DNA of 64,000 nucleotides from Cupriavidus necator (GCF_013141915.1 NZ_SROX01000002.1:496001-560000), one strand, 5' to 3'. Positions 19,381 to 28,971 are shown, counted from the first letter of the stretch. The notes: generated by a model from the letters alone, not told the origin. Program-made: numbers and translations.

Positions 19381-19833
19381 TTGCCAACGCCAGGTCCCGC
19401 CAACCCTCCCGATTCCGCTCCGGATCCCGCCGCCGTGCCAGGCCGCCGGCAGCAGGTGCTGCGCGCGCTGTGGGTGGTGCTGGGCGGCGTATGCCTGCTG
19501 CTTGGCGTGATCGGCATCTTCCTGCCGGTGCTGCCGACCACGCCGTTCGTGCTGCTGGCCGCTGCATGCTTCGCGCGCGGTTCGCAACGCTTCCATGAAT
19601 GGCTGCTGGGGCATCCGCGCTTCGGGCCGCTGGTGAGCGACTGGCAGCGGCATCGCAGCATCCCGTTCAAGGCGAAATGCCTGGCGCTGTCGATGATGTG
19701 GGTGTCGATGGGGACCACGGCATGGCTGCTGCGCGGGCGGCCGCTGGTGTCGGCGGCGTTGCTGGCGTGTGCGGTGGGGGTGAGTGTGTGGATGGTCAGG
19801 TTGCCGACGCGGCCGGCTAGCGGCAAGCTCTAA
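19381..19833 (+). CDS. YbaN-family (DUF454) inner-membrane protein
   Basis: 150 aa from TTG 19381, or 132 aa from GTG 19435. The DUF454 signature is GGVCLLLGVIGIFLPVLPTTPFVLLAAACFARGS, followed by HEWLLGHPRFGPLVSDW and KAKCLALSMMWVSM. It has two to three membrane segments. The family is found in many proteobacteria without an agreed function. The start is uncertain because the first residues are Pro-rich and non-conserved looking. Confidence 0.72.
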   Translation: MPTPGPANPPDSAPDPAAVPGRRQQVLRALWVVLGGVCLLLGVIGIFLPVLPTTPFVLLAAACFARGSQRFHEWLLGHPRFGPLVSDWQRHRSIPFKAKCLALSMMWVSMGTTAWLLRGRPLVSAALLACAVGVSVWMVRLPTRPASGKL

Positions 19834-19856
19834 TGCGCCCGCACACCGACGGTTGG

Positions 19857-19915
19857 CTCCCCTCTCCCGCCTGCGGGAGAGGGGCTGGGGGAGAGGGTCG
19901 GCGTATCAACGAAGT
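19857..19915. repeat. Dispersed palindromic intergenic repeat, copy 4
   Basis: CCCCTCTCCCGCCTGCGGGAGAGGGG hairpin followed by CTGGGGGAGAGGGTCGG and TCAACGAAG. It is near-identical to copy 2, including its tail. It lies between the converging YbaN-like and ligase genes. Confidence 0.7.
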
Positions 19916-19946
19916 CTAAAAGCCGCCAGCCGCGACGCCACCCCGC

Positions 19947-21197
19947 TTAATCATACTTGCGCGCATCCTCGATCAGCTTCCCATCCTGCGGCAACGACCC
20001 CGCCGCGACAAACGCCACCTCGCCGCGCAGCCGCATCACCTCGCGCAGCGACTCCGCCACCGCGCGCTGCAGGTCAGCGTCTGTGCGCGTCGCTTCGCAA
20101 TGCAGCGTCATCACGTCGGCGCCCGGATCGCCCGTCACTACCAGCCGCGCCGCGCGGATTTCGGGATGGCGCCGCACTACGTCGGCCACCTGTCCCGGAT
20201 GCACGAACATGCCCTTGACCTTGGTCGCCTGGTCGGCGCGCCCGAGCCAGCCCTTGAGCCGGATATTGGTGCGGCCGCACGGGCTGGGCCGCTGCGAGGA
20301 CGCCGGCACCACTGCCGACAGGTCGCCGGTGCCGAAGCGGATCAACGGGTAGTCGCCGTTGCCCAGCACCGTCACCACCACCTCGCCGGTCTCGCCTTCG
20401 GGCATCGGGCGCGAGCCGCCGGGTTCGACGATCTCCACCAGCACGCCCTCGTCCACCACCCAGCCATCGCCACCTTCGGTCTCGTATGCGATCAGGCCGA
20501 CATCGGCGGTGCCGTACATCTGCTGCACGCGCACCCCGCGCGCCTGGAACCAGTTGCGCAGCGACGGCGGCAGCGCCTCGCCCGAGACCAGCGCCTTGGC
20601 CAGGCTGGTGCAGGGCGTGCCGAGTTCATCGCCGCGCTCCAGCAGCAGCTTGAGGAACGACGGCGTGCCGGCATAGGCCGCCGGCTGCAGGCTGGCCAGC
20701 GCCTGCACCTGCGAATCGGTCTGGCCGACGCCGGCCGGGAACACGCAGCAGCCCAGCCGGTGGGCGCCGCTTTCCATCATCATCCCGGCCGGGGTGAAGT
20801 GATAGGAGAAGGTGTTGTAGACCAGCTCGCCGGCGCGAAAGCCCGCGGCGTGCATGGCGCGCGCGGTGCGCCACCAGTCCGCTTCATGGCCATCGGGCTC
20901 GTGGATCGGCCCCGGTGACTGGAACACGTGGCGCAGCTTGCCCAGCGGCGTTGCGTTGAGCCCGCCCAGCGGCGGCAGCATGCGCTGGCGCGCGGTGAGG
21001 TCCGACTTGCGCGTCACCGGCAGTTCGGCCAGCGCGGCGCGCGAGGTCAGCAGGCGCGGCTCGACGCCGCTCAGCAGTTCGGCAAAGTAAGGCGCGTGGT
21101 CGCGCGCATGGGCCACCTGGCGTGCCAGGGCGGCAAGGAGCGCCTGCTCGCGGACTTCCGGCGCGCGGGTTTCGAGCGGATCGAAGTGTTCTGGCAT
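19947..21197 (-). CDS. Phenylacetate-CoA ligase-like AMP-forming enzyme
   Basis: 416 aa, the length of PaaK-type ligases. Visible features are an N-terminal helical part (REQALLAALARQVAHARDHAPYF), SGEALPPSLRNWF, the core motif QQMYGTADVGLIAYE, the hinge-region FGTGDLSAVV, RLKGWLGRADQATKVKGMFV and the late lysine in PQDGKLIEDARKYD. It should activate an aromatic or other carboxylic acid to its CoA thioester. It is the last gene of the ABC-importer operon, so its substrate is probably the imported compound. Confidence 0.82.
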   Translation of the reverse strand: MPEHFDPLETRAPEVREQALLAALARQVAHARDHAPYFAELLSGVEPRLLTSRAALAELPVTRKSDLTARQRMLPPLGGLNATPLGKLRHVFQSPGPIHEPDGHEADWWRTARAMHAAGFRAGELVYNTFSYHFTPAGMMMESGAHRLGCCVFPAGVGQTDSQVQALASLQPAAYAGTPSFLKLLLERGDELGTPCTSLAKALVSGEALPPSLRNWFQARGVRVQQMYGTADVGLIAYETEGGDGWVVDEGVLVEIVEPGGSRPMPEGETGEVVVTVLGNGDYPLIRFGTGDLSAVVPASSQRPSPCGRTNIRLKGWLGRADQATKVKGMFVHPGQVADVVRRHPEIRAARLVVTGDPGADVMTLHCEATRTDADLQRAVAESLREVMRLRGEVAFVAAGSLPQDGKLIEDARKYD

Positions 21198-21290
21198 GGT
21201 GCTGTGCGTCAGGGAATGGGATGCGTCTTGCCCCGCGCCGCGGGGCGCGTGGTCGCGTGGTGGCAAGGCCGGATAAAAAACGGGCGCTGG

Positions 21291-22106
21291 CTAGGCCAGC
21301 CAGCGCTTGCGGCGCCGGTAGCTCTTGACGTCGCGGAACGACTTGCGGCCGGGGCCGTCGGCGTCGTTGGCGGCCACGCCCAGGTAGAACTCCTTGACAT
21401 CCTCGTTGGTGCGCAGCGACTCGGCGTCGCCGTCCATCACCACGCGGCCGTTCTCCAGGATGTAGCCGTAGTCGGCATAGCGCAGCGCCACCATGGTGTT
21501 CTGCTCGGCCAGCAGGAAGCTGACGTTCTCGCGCGAATTCAGGCCGCGCACGATCTCGAAGATCTCCTCGACGATCTGCGGCGCCAGCCCCATCGAGGGC
21601 TCGTCCAGCAGGATCATCGCGGGCTTGGCCATCATGGCCCGGCCGATCGCGCACATCTGCTGCTCGCCGCCGGAGGTGTAGCCCGCCTGCGACTTGCGGC
21701 GCGTCTTCAGGCGCGGGAAGTATTCGTAGATCTTTTCCAGCTCGTCGCGGGTCTGGCCGCGCGACAGGCCGCGCGTGTAGGCGCCGGTGAGCAGGTTTTC
21801 CTCGATGGTCAGGTGCGCGAAGCAGTGGCGCCCTTCCATCACCTGGATCACGCCGCGGCGCACCAGGTCATTGGGCGTGAGCTGGTCGACCCGGTCGCCG
21901 CGGTATTCGATCGAACCCTTGGTGACATCGCCGCGCTCGGCCTGCAGCAGGTTGGAGATGGCCTTGAGCGTGGTGGTCTTGCCCGCGCCGTTGGCGCCCA
22001 GCAGCGCCACGATCTTGCCCTCCGGCACTTCGAGCGAAACGCCCTTGAGCACCAGGATCACGTGATCGTAGATGACTTCGATATTGTTGACGGACAGGAG
22101 GCTCAT
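21291..22106 (-). CDS. ABC transporter ATP-binding protein, LivF-like
   Basis: 271 aa. Walker A GANGAGKTTT, signature region YTSGGEQQMCAIGRAMMAKP, Walker B MILLDEPSMGLAP and the His-loop replaced by LLAEQNT are all as in LivF proteins. ATG 22106 follows AGGAG. The C-terminus is extended by about 30 residues (GPGRKSFRDVKSYRRRKRWLA) compared with the usual LivF, and is strongly basic. It belongs to the high-affinity importer encoded by the next four genes upstream. Confidence 0.88.
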   Translation of the reverse strand: MSLLSVNNIEVIYDHVILVLKGVSLEVPEGKIVALLGANGAGKTTTLKAISNLLQAERGDVTKGSIEYRGDRVDQLTPNDLVRRGVIQVMEGRHCFAHLTIEENLLTGAYTRGLSRGQTRDELEKIYEYFPRLKTRRKSQAGYTSGGEQQMCAIGRAMMAKPAMILLDEPSMGLAPQIVEEIFEIVRGLNSRENVSFLLAEQNTMVALRYADYGYILENGRVVMDGDAESLRTNEDVKEFYLGVAANDADGPGRKSFRDVKSYRRRKRWLA

Positions 22107-22160
22107 GGTGCGGCTCGGGTTGGTGTGGCGGTGATTCAGTGCTTCACAGTCGTGGCGGCT

Positions 22161-22193
22161 TGCTCCCCTCTCCCGCAAGCGGGAGAGGGGAGC
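22161..22193. repeat. Dispersed palindromic intergenic repeat, copy 5
   Basis: GCTCCCCTCTCCCGC/GCGGGAGAGGGGAGC is a 15-bp perfect inverted repeat with an AA centre. It lies between the substrate-binding protein gene and the livF-like gene, inside an operon. Confidence 0.7.
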
Positions 22194-22217
22194 AAACCAG
22201 TCGGGACTCGTCCGGCC

Positions 22218-23555
22218 TCAGCTCTTCGAGCACCCCGGCGTAAGCCCCTTCTCCTTCGCGTACTGCGCCGCGGTGGCCTTGAACAGCGGGTGGATCAGGC
22301 TCTTATTGCCCTCGATCCAGTCCGACACCACCACCCACTTGCTGCCGTCCCACTGCTGGATCTTCACCTTGCCCGAGCCCTCATGGTTCTCGCAGCTGGT
22401 CTTGATCTCCGGCAGCAAACCCGTGGCGCCCAGTTGCTGCAGGCGTGCGTTGGTCAGGTTCAGGTTCTCGAAGGCCCAGCGCATCTGCTCGCCGCTCATG
22501 GGCTTGCCCTTGCCAAACTTGGCCTGCGCCACGCGCACCGCTTCCACCGTCACCACCGCCGCCGACACGCCGCGGTTGTACAGCACCGAGCCGACCTTGT
22601 TCTTGTCCTGCATATTGCCCTTGCCGGCACCGTAGACCACCTTCTCGATATCGGCGATCAGCGGCACGCTCTTGCCCGCGACGTTCCAGGTCGCGCTCAT
22701 GTAGCCCTTGGCCGCATCGCCGGCCGGCACCGTGTCTTCCTCGGAGCCCGCCCACCAGGAGCCGATCATCTTGTCACGCGCGAAGCCTACCTTCTGCGCG
22801 GCCTTCAGCGCGGTCTGGTTCATCACGCCCCAGCCCCAGAAGATCACGTAGTCAGGATTTTCCTGGCGGATCTTCAGCCACTGCGCACCCTGCTCGTTGC
22901 CGGGGTGCGCCACCGGGATCTCCACGAGGTTGAACTTGCCCAGGCGCGCTTCGGCCTGCAGCGCCACGATCGGCTCCTTGCCATAGGCCGAGTCGTGGTA
23001 CAGGTAGACGATCTTCTTGCCGGCGAGCGAACCGCCGTTCTTCGACGCCAGGTACTTGACGATGGCCGAGACCTGCATCTGGTACGTGGTCACCAGCGGG
23101 AACGCGTACGGGAACACCGAGCCGTCGACTGCATCGGTGCGGCCGTAGCCCATCATCACCAGCGGCACCTTGTCGGCGGCGGTCTTGTCGACCAGCGCGT
23201 AGGAGATGCCGGTCGACATGGCGTGGTACGCGGTGCCCTTGGTGGTGGCGTTCTTGGCCTTCAGCCGCTCATAGCACTCCACGCCCTTGGCATTGTTGTA
23301 CTCGGTCTCGCACTCTTCCCAGCTCAGCTTGACGCCGTTGACGCCGCTTTCCTTCAGGTTGACGTAGTTGAGGTAGTCGATGAAGCCGCCATACCAGGAC
23401 TGACCGTTGGCGCCGTACGGCCCCACGCGGTAGCTCGGCAAAGCCACGAACTGCTCGTTGCTCTGCGCCATGGCCGGCGCCGCGGGCGCCAGCAGTGCCG
23501 CCGCGGCGCTGACCACCAGGGCGGCGCGTTGCACGTTGCGGATCAGGTGGGTCAT
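22218..23555 (-). CDS. ABC transporter periplasmic substrate-binding protein, LivK-like
   Basis: 445 aa. A signal peptide ends at AMAQS (about residue 31). The mature protein is a type I periplasmic binding fold of the branched-chain amino acid / amide group, seen in VPLVMMGYGRTDAVDGSVFP and KIVYLYHDSAYGKEPIVALQ. Its length exceeds a typical LivK (about 370 aa). It is closer to binding proteins linked to aromatic-acid or urea-like uptake operons with their own CoA ligase. ATG 23555 has GGAG eight bases upstream. The ligand is unknown. Confidence 0.85.
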   Translation of the reverse strand: MTHLIRNVQRAALVVSAAAALLAPAAPAMAQSNEQFVALPSYRVGPYGANGQSWYGGFIDYLNYVNLKESGVNGVKLSWEECETEYNNAKGVECYERLKAKNATTKGTAYHAMSTGISYALVDKTAADKVPLVMMGYGRTDAVDGSVFPYAFPLVTTYQMQVSAIVKYLASKNGGSLAGKKIVYLYHDSAYGKEPIVALQAEARLGKFNLVEIPVAHPGNEQGAQWLKIRQENPDYVIFWGWGVMNQTALKAAQKVGFARDKMIGSWWAGSEEDTVPAGDAAKGYMSATWNVAGKSVPLIADIEKVVYGAGKGNMQDKNKVGSVLYNRGVSAAVVTVEAVRVAQAKFGKGKPMSGEQMRWAFENLNLTNARLQQLGATGLLPEIKTSCENHEGSGKVKIQQWDGSKWVVVSDWIEGNKSLIHPLFKATAAQYAKEKGLTPGCSKS

Positions 23556-23646
23556 GACAGTCTCCTTCGCCCTCAAGGGAGCGTTTCGTTATGCGTAAGC
23601 TTCAGAACTTCACACAGGAACTGCGGTAACACAGGCTCCCCTCCCG

Positions 23647-24723
23647 TCAATGAGGGAACGGCCACAGCCTCAGCTTCTCCTTGGCGATCTGCCACAGCCG
23701 GGCCAGCCCGTGCGGCTCCACGATCAGGAAGAAGATGATCAGCCCGCCGAACACCATCAGCTGGATGTGCGACACGGTGGCATTGGTAAAGGGCAGGTGC
23801 AGCAGCGATGCCAGCGGCGGCAGCACGTTGTCCAGGAAGATCGGCAGCAGCAGGATGAAGGCGGCCCCGAGGAACGAGCCCAGGATGCTGCCCACGCCGC
23901 CGATGATGATCATGAACAGCACGCGGAACGACAGGTCCAGCGAGAAGCCGTCCGGCTCGACCGAGCCCAGGTAGCAGAACGCGTACAGCGCGCCGGCCAC
24001 GCCGCAGTAGAACGAGCTGACCGCGAACGCCAGCAGCTTGGTCCGCATCAGCGGGATGCCGATCACCTCGGCGGCCACGTCCATGTCGCGCACCGACATC
24101 CAGGCGCGGCCGGTGGCCGAGCGCACCATGTTCTTGGCCGCCAGCGCCAGCACCGTGACGATGGCCAGCACGAACAGGTATTTCTTGACCGGGGTGTCGA
24201 TGGCGAAGCCGAACAGGTCAAGCCGCTGCGCCGTGATCACGCCCGAGGAGCTGTTGTTGGAGAACCAGGGGAACTTGGTCAGCGCCCACACCACGAAAAA
24301 CTGCGCCGCCAGCGTCGCCACCGCCAGGTAGAAGCCCTTAATGCGCAGCGATGGCAGCCCGAACGCCACCCCCACCACCGCCGCCGACAGGCCGGCCAGG
24401 ATAAACGTCAGCAGCACCGGCATGCCTTCGATGCGCAGCTGGAAGTTGTACGCCGCATACGCGCCCACCGCCATGAAGGCCGCGGTGCCCAGCGACAGCT
24501 GGCCGGCATAGCCGGTCAGGATATTCAGCCCCAGCGCCGCCAGCGAGAAGATCAGGAACGGGATCAGGATGGCCGAGAACCAGTATTCCGACCCGACGAA
24601 CGGGACCGCCACGAAGGCGACCGCCATCAGCACGGCAAAGCCGATGCGGTCCTGGCGGATCGGGAAAATCTGGCTGTCGGCAACGTAGCTGGTCTTGAAC
24701 TGGCCGGCCTCACGATAGAACAT
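23647..24723 (-). CDS. ABC transporter permease, LivM-like
   Basis: 358 aa with about ten hydrophobic segments. The LivM motifs LGLNILTGYAGQLSLGTAAFMAVGAYAAY and LPSLRIKGFYLAVATLAAQF are present, as is the loop GRAWMSVRDMDVAAEVIGI that contacts the ATPases. It forms the inner-membrane channel with the LivH-like protein, encoded 24 bases upstream in the operon. Confidence 0.9.
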   Translation of the reverse strand: MFYREAGQFKTSYVADSQIFPIRQDRIGFAVLMAVAFVAVPFVGSEYWFSAILIPFLIFSLAALGLNILTGYAGQLSLGTAAFMAVGAYAAYNFQLRIEGMPVLLTFILAGLSAAVVGVAFGLPSLRIKGFYLAVATLAAQFFVVWALTKFPWFSNNSSSGVITAQRLDLFGFAIDTPVKKYLFVLAIVTVLALAAKNMVRSATGRAWMSVRDMDVAAEVIGIPLMRTKLLAFAVSSFYCGVAGALYAFCYLGSVEPDGFSLDLSFRVLFMIIIGGVGSILGSFLGAAFILLLPIFLDNVLPPLASLLHLPFTNATVSHIQLMVFGGLIIFFLIVEPHGLARLWQIAKEKLRLWPFPH

Positions 24724-24747
24724 GGCAACTCTCCTGTGCGAAGTCGG

Positions 24748-25662
24748 TCAGACGCGATCAATATGTTTTTCGCCAAACAGCCCTTCGGGCCGTACCAGCA
24801 GGAACAGCAGCGCAAACACGTACGGGAACCATCCCTCGATGCCGCCGAAGTTGCCGCCGAACATCGACTGGAACACCGGCGGGATATAGATCTCGGCCAG
24901 CTTCTCCGACGCGCCGATGATGAGCCCGCCGACGATGGCGCCGGGCACCGAGGTGAAGCCACCGAGGATCAGCACCGGCAGCGCCTTCAGCGCGGTCAGC
25001 GTCAGCGCGAACTGCACGCCATTGCGCGAGCCCCACAGCATGCCCGCCACCAGCGCGACAAAGCCCGCCACGCCCCAGACGATGGCCCAGATGTTCTGCA
25101 GCGGAATGCCCAGCGACAGCGCCGCCTGGTGGTCGTCGGCCACCGCGCGCAGCGCGCGGCCGACCTTGGTGTACTGGAAGAACAGCGCCAGCGATCCGAC
25201 CAGCACGCCGGCGATGGCCGCCGCCGCGATGTCGAACTTGGACAGCACGATATTGAAGTTGGTGAGGATCGACTCGATCGGCTCGTCGACGATGCCCAGG
25301 TTGATCGGCCGCACTTCATTGCCGAACAGGAGCGGCCCCAGCCCTTCCAGGAAGAACGACAGCCCGATGGTCGCCATGAACAGCGTGATCGGCGGCTGGT
25401 TGACCAGCTTGCGCAGCACGAAGCGCTCGGTGCTCATGCCGACCAGGATCATCACCACGAAGGCGCCGATCACCGCGGCCCACATCGGCAGGCCCTTGTC
25501 CATCAGCCCGACCACCGCCAGCGCGGCAAAGTAGACCATCGCGCCCTGGGCAAAATTGAACACGCCCGAGGCCTTGTAGATCAGCACGAAGCCCAGCGCC
25601 ACCAGCGAGTACATCAGTCCCGACAGCAGGCCGCCGAGCAGGATTTCAATGAAGAACGTCAT
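24748..25662 (-). CDS. ABC transporter permease, LivH-like
   Basis: 304 aa. The start MTFFIEILLGGLLSGLMYSLVALGFVLIYKASGVFNFAQG is the standard LivH N-terminus, written here only to position it (residues 1-20 are MTFFIEILLGGLLSGLMYSL). The EAA-like loop GRALRAVADDHQAALSLGI is clear. About eight membrane helices are predicted. It pairs with the LivM-like permease. Confidence 0.9.
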   Translation of the reverse strand: MTFFIEILLGGLLSGLMYSLVALGFVLIYKASGVFNFAQGAMVYFAALAVVGLMDKGLPMWAAVIGAFVVMILVGMSTERFVLRKLVNQPPITLFMATIGLSFFLEGLGPLLFGNEVRPINLGIVDEPIESILTNFNIVLSKFDIAAAAIAGVLVGSLALFFQYTKVGRALRAVADDHQAALSLGIPLQNIWAIVWGVAGFVALVAGMLWGSRNGVQFALTLTALKALPVLILGGFTSVPGAIVGGLIIGASEKLAEIYIPPVFQSMFGGNFGGIEGWFPYVFALLFLLVRPEGLFGEKHIDRV

Positions 25663-25710
25663 GGTTTGCCTTTGCTTGCTTCCGTTGGTCCACCAACACC
25701 ACTGTCTGCC

Positions 25711-25740
25711 TCCCCTCTCCCGCTTGCGGCAGAGGGGAGC
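25711..25740. repeat. Dispersed palindromic intergenic repeat, copy 6
   Basis: TCCCCTCTCCCGCTTGCGGCAGAGGGGA, the same hairpin with one mismatch, between the livG-like and livH-like genes. Confidence 0.65.
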
Positions 25741-25750
25741 ACCCCCGCGC

Positions 25751-26740
25751 TCAATGTGAGGTTCCCAGGTATGCCTTGATCACGTCAGGGTTGCCCTTGA
25801 CCTCTTCCGGCGTCCCGTCTCCGATCTTCTTGCCGTAATCCAGCACCACCACGCGGTCGGAGATATCCATCACCACGCCCATGTCGTGCTCGATCAGCAC
25901 GATGGTGGTGCCGAACTGCCGGTTCACATCGAGGATGAAGCGGCACATGTCCTGCTTTTCTTCCACGTTCATGCCGGCCATGGGCTCGTCGAGCAGCAGC
26001 ATCGACGGCTCCGCCGCCAGTGCCCGCGCCAGCTCCACGCGCTTCTGCAGGCCGTATGGCAGGCGTCCCACCGGCGTCTTGCGGATCGACTGGATTTCGA
26101 GGAAGTCGATCACCTCCTCGACCTTCTGCCGGTGCCGCATCTCTTCATTGCGTGCCGGGCCCCACCACAGCGCGTGCGCAAACAGCCCGGTGCGGAACTG
26201 CGTGTTGCGCCCGGTCATGATGTTGTCGAGCACCGTCATGCCCTTGAACAGCGCGATGTTCTGGAACGTGCGCGCAATGCCCTGGCGCGCGGCGGCGGTC
26301 GGGTGCATCTGCTTGCGCTCCTCGCCGCGAAACACGATGCGTCCCTGCTGCGGGTGGTACACGCCGTTGATCACGTTGAGCATCGAACTCTTGCCGGCGC
26401 CGTTGGGACCGATGATGGCGCGCACCTCGTGCTCGCACACGTCGAACGAGATATCGGTCAGCGCCTTTACCCCGCCGAACGACAGCGAGATGTGCTGCAG
26501 GTCCAGGATCACCTCGCCGCCGGTGCGCGCCTGTGCGCCGGTGCGCTGCGCGTGGCGCGTACCGGGATGCGCGCCGCTGTCATCCGTCAGCCCCGACGGG
26601 GGCAGCGGACCGGTGGGAGCCATCGCTCCGCCACTGCCGGCGCCGCTCGCATCGGTGCGTGCCGCTCCCGTCCACTCGCGCTTGCCGGCGCCTTGCCAGG
26701 CCACTTGCGTCATGTTGCTGCCTCCACCCTGTGCGCTCAT
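25751..26740 (-). CDS. ABC transporter ATP-binding protein, LivG-like, with long N-terminal extension
   Basis: 329 aa. The ATPase proper starts near residue 76 (EVILDLQHISLSFGGVKAL). It has Walker A GPNGAGKSS, signature LPYGLQKRVELARAL, Walker B MLLLDEPMAGM and switch His in LIEHDMGVVM. Before it lies a low-complexity Gly/Ala/Thr/Pro-rich stretch of about 75 residues that LivG proteins lack. ATG 26740 overlaps the stop of the upstream synthetase gene (ATGA), which supports this start. Internal Met codons at 26713 and 26623 would shorten the extension. Confidence 0.85.
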   Translation of the reverse strand: MSAQGGGSNMTQVAWQGAGKREWTGAARTDASGAGSGGAMAPTGPLPPSGLTDDSGAHPGTRHAQRTGAQARTGGEVILDLQHISLSFGGVKALTDISFDVCEHEVRAIIGPNGAGKSSMLNVINGVYHPQQGRIVFRGEERKQMHPTAAARQGIARTFQNIALFKGMTVLDNIMTGRNTQFRTGLFAHALWWGPARNEEMRHRQKVEEVIDFLEIQSIRKTPVGRLPYGLQKRVELARALAAEPSMLLLDEPMAGMNVEEKQDMCRFILDVNRQFGTTIVLIEHDMGVVMDISDRVVVLDYGKKIGDGTPEEVKGNPDVIKAYLGTSH

Positions 26741-28695
26741 GCCGCGCGCGCCGCCGCCGGCAGCCGCTTGGCATCCATCAGCTTCAGCGTGGCCGACACG
26801 CTGCCCTCGCGCCCGTCTTCAAACTTGACGCGCGTCTCGATGAACTGTTCAGACTTGCCCGCATAAAGGGCCTCGACCAGCACCGCGTACTTCTCCGCGA
26901 TAAAGCCGCGCCGTACCTTGCGCGTGCGGGTCAGCTCGTCGTCGTCCGGGTCCAGCTCCTTGTGCAGCACCAGGAAACGCGCCACCTGCGAGCCCGCGAG
27001 CATCGGGTCGTGGGCAAGGTCGGCGTTCACCTGGTTCACGCACTCGCCGATCATCTCCAGCACGTCCGGCTGCGCGGCCAGGTCGACATAACCGGCATAC
27101 GGCAGGTGGCGGCGCTCGGCCCAGTTGCCCACTGCCTCGAAGTCGATGTTGATAAAGGCACAGACCTGGTCGCGGCCGTTGCCGAAGGCCACCGCCTCCT
27201 TGATGTACGGGAAGAACTTGAGCTTGTTCTCGATGTACTTGGGCGCGAACATCGAGCCATCGGCCAGCTTGCCCACGTCCTTGGCGCGGTCGATGATCTT
27301 CAGGTGGCCGTCGGCGTCGATCACGCCGGCGTCGCCAGTCATGAAGTAGCCCTCGTCGTTGATGGCCTCGCGGGTGGCGTCGTCGCGCTTGTAGTAGGAC
27401 TTGAGCAAGCCCACGCCGCGCACCAGCACCTCGCCGTTGTCGGCGATGCGGATTTCCATGCCGGGCGCGGCCGGTCCGACAGAATCGAACTTGACCTTGC
27501 CGTCGGGCTGCAGGCACACGTAGGCGCAGGTCTCGGTCTGGCCGTAGAACTGCTTCAGGTTCACGCCGATCGAGCGGTAGAAGCGGAACAGGTCCGGGCC
27601 GATCGCCTCGCCCGCGGTATAGCCGACGCGGATGCGGCTCATGCCCAGCACATTGCGCAGCGGGCCGTAGACCAGCGCCTCGCCCAGCGCATAGCGCATG
27701 CGCTCCGCCAGCGGCACCGGCTGGCCGTCGAGGATATCGGTGCCGCAGCGTCGCGCCACGTCCATGGCCCAGTGGAACAGCTTGCGCTTGATCCAGCCGG
27801 CGTCCTCCATGCGGATCATCACCTGCGTCAGCAGCCCTTCATAGATGCGCGGCGGCGCGAAGTAGTAAGTGGGGCCGATCTCGCGCAGGTCGGTCATCAC
27901 CGTCTCGCGCGATTCCGGACAGTTCACGGTGAAGCCCGCCACCATTGCCTGCGCATACGAGAACAGGTTGTCGCCGACCCATGCCATCGGCAGGTAGGAC
28001 AGCACGTCGTCATCGGCGCTGAGCTTGTCGAAGGCGCAGCCGTTGCGCGCCGAGCCGATCAGCCCGTAGTGCGAATGGCACACGCCCTTGGGCTTGCCGG
28101 TGGTGCCCGAGGTATAGAGGATGATCGCGGTGTCGTCGGGCTGCCCCGCGGCGATGGCCTCGTCATAGAAGCCCGGATGCGCCTGGTCGAATTCGCGCCC
28201 CAGCTCCTGCAGGCGCTCGTACGACATCAGCGAAGGGTGGTCGTAGTCGAGCAGGCCGCGCGGGTCTTCGAAGATGATGTGGCGCACGGCGCGGCCCGAC
28301 TCGGCCAGCAGCGCTTCGACCTCCAGCAGCTTGTCGACCTGCTCCTGGTCCTCGACGATGGCGAACTCGATTTCCGCATCGTTGAGCACGTAGACCATCT
28401 CGTTGGCGATCGCGTCCTGGTACAGCGGCACCGGCACGCCGCCCAGCGCCTGTGCCGCGGTCATGGCCCAGTACAGGCGCGGGCGGTTGTCGCCCACCAC
28501 CGCCAGGTTCATGCCGCGTTTGAAGCCGAGCGCGGCCAGACCACATGCCAGCGCCCTCACCTGCTGCGCCACCTGGGCCCAGCTGTATGTCTGCCAGATG
28601 CCGAGATCCTTCTCGCGGTAGGCCGGATGTTCCGGCCGCTGCTGGGCGTGCGCCAGCAGCCATCGCGGGAAGGTCGTCGCCGACGATTCCTGCAT
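26737..28695 (-). CDS. AMP-dependent long-chain acyl-CoA synthetase
   Basis: 652 aa. The AMP-binding P-loop is ILYTSGTTGKPKGV, followed by YGQTETCAYVCLQ (A5), FMTGDAGVIDADGHLKIIDR (A7/A8) and KVRRGFIAEKY at the C-terminus. The FACS-type linker and length point to medium/long-chain or aryl-alkanoic acids. It is the first gene of the operon that continues with a five-component ABC importer and a second acid-CoA ligase. This suggests import of an acid that is activated immediately. It is divergent from the Crp/Fnr-type regulator. Confidence 0.88.
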   Translation of the reverse strand: MQESSATTFPRWLLAHAQQRPEHPAYREKDLGIWQTYSWAQVAQQVRALACGLAALGFKRGMNLAVVGDNRPRLYWAMTAAQALGGVPVPLYQDAIANEMVYVLNDAEIEFAIVEDQEQVDKLLEVEALLAESGRAVRHIIFEDPRGLLDYDHPSLMSYERLQELGREFDQAHPGFYDEAIAAGQPDDTAIILYTSGTTGKPKGVCHSHYGLIGSARNGCAFDKLSADDDVLSYLPMAWVGDNLFSYAQAMVAGFTVNCPESRETVMTDLREIGPTYYFAPPRIYEGLLTQVMIRMEDAGWIKRKLFHWAMDVARRCGTDILDGQPVPLAERMRYALGEALVYGPLRNVLGMSRIRVGYTAGEAIGPDLFRFYRSIGVNLKQFYGQTETCAYVCLQPDGKVKFDSVGPAAPGMEIRIADNGEVLVRGVGLLKSYYKRDDATREAINDEGYFMTGDAGVIDADGHLKIIDRAKDVGKLADGSMFAPKYIENKLKFFPYIKEAVAFGNGRDQVCAFINIDFEAVGNWAERRHLPYAGYVDLAAQPDVLEMIGECVNQVNADLAHDPMLAGSQVARFLVLHKELDPDDDELTRTRKVRRGFIAEKYAVLVEALYAGKSEQFIETRVKFEDGREGSVSATLKLMDAKRLPAAARAA

Positions 28696-28918
28696 CGCTG
28701 TCTCCTGTCCCTCCGGCGTGGGGGTCCACGCCCGGTGTCAAGCGCCGGTCCGGTCGTTATACTTGGCCTGCTTTGCGCGGCGGCATCCGCCGCATCGCAT
28801 CAAGCCCGGTGTGCCATCTCAGGGGGCCGGGAAAGCGTTGCCGCCATTCCCCGGCGTGCCTCTGGTGACACCCGCGGTTCCGTTGTGATCGTACGATAGT
28901 CCATGCCAACCACCCCGG

Positions 28919-28936
28919 TTGTCACGCCGGTGACAA
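28919..28936. promoter_or_regulatory. 18-bp inverted repeat, candidate Crp/Fnr-type operator
   Basis: TTGTCACGCCGGTGACAA: perfect 7-bp arms with a 4-base centre, like the FNR (TTGAT-N4-ATCAA) site layout. It lies 36 bases before the regulator start and in the intergenic region shared with the synthetase/ABC operon. Confidence 0.55.
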
Positions 28937-28971
28937 TTCCGGGTTAATCCCTACCGGAGCTTGCGCAGGCC

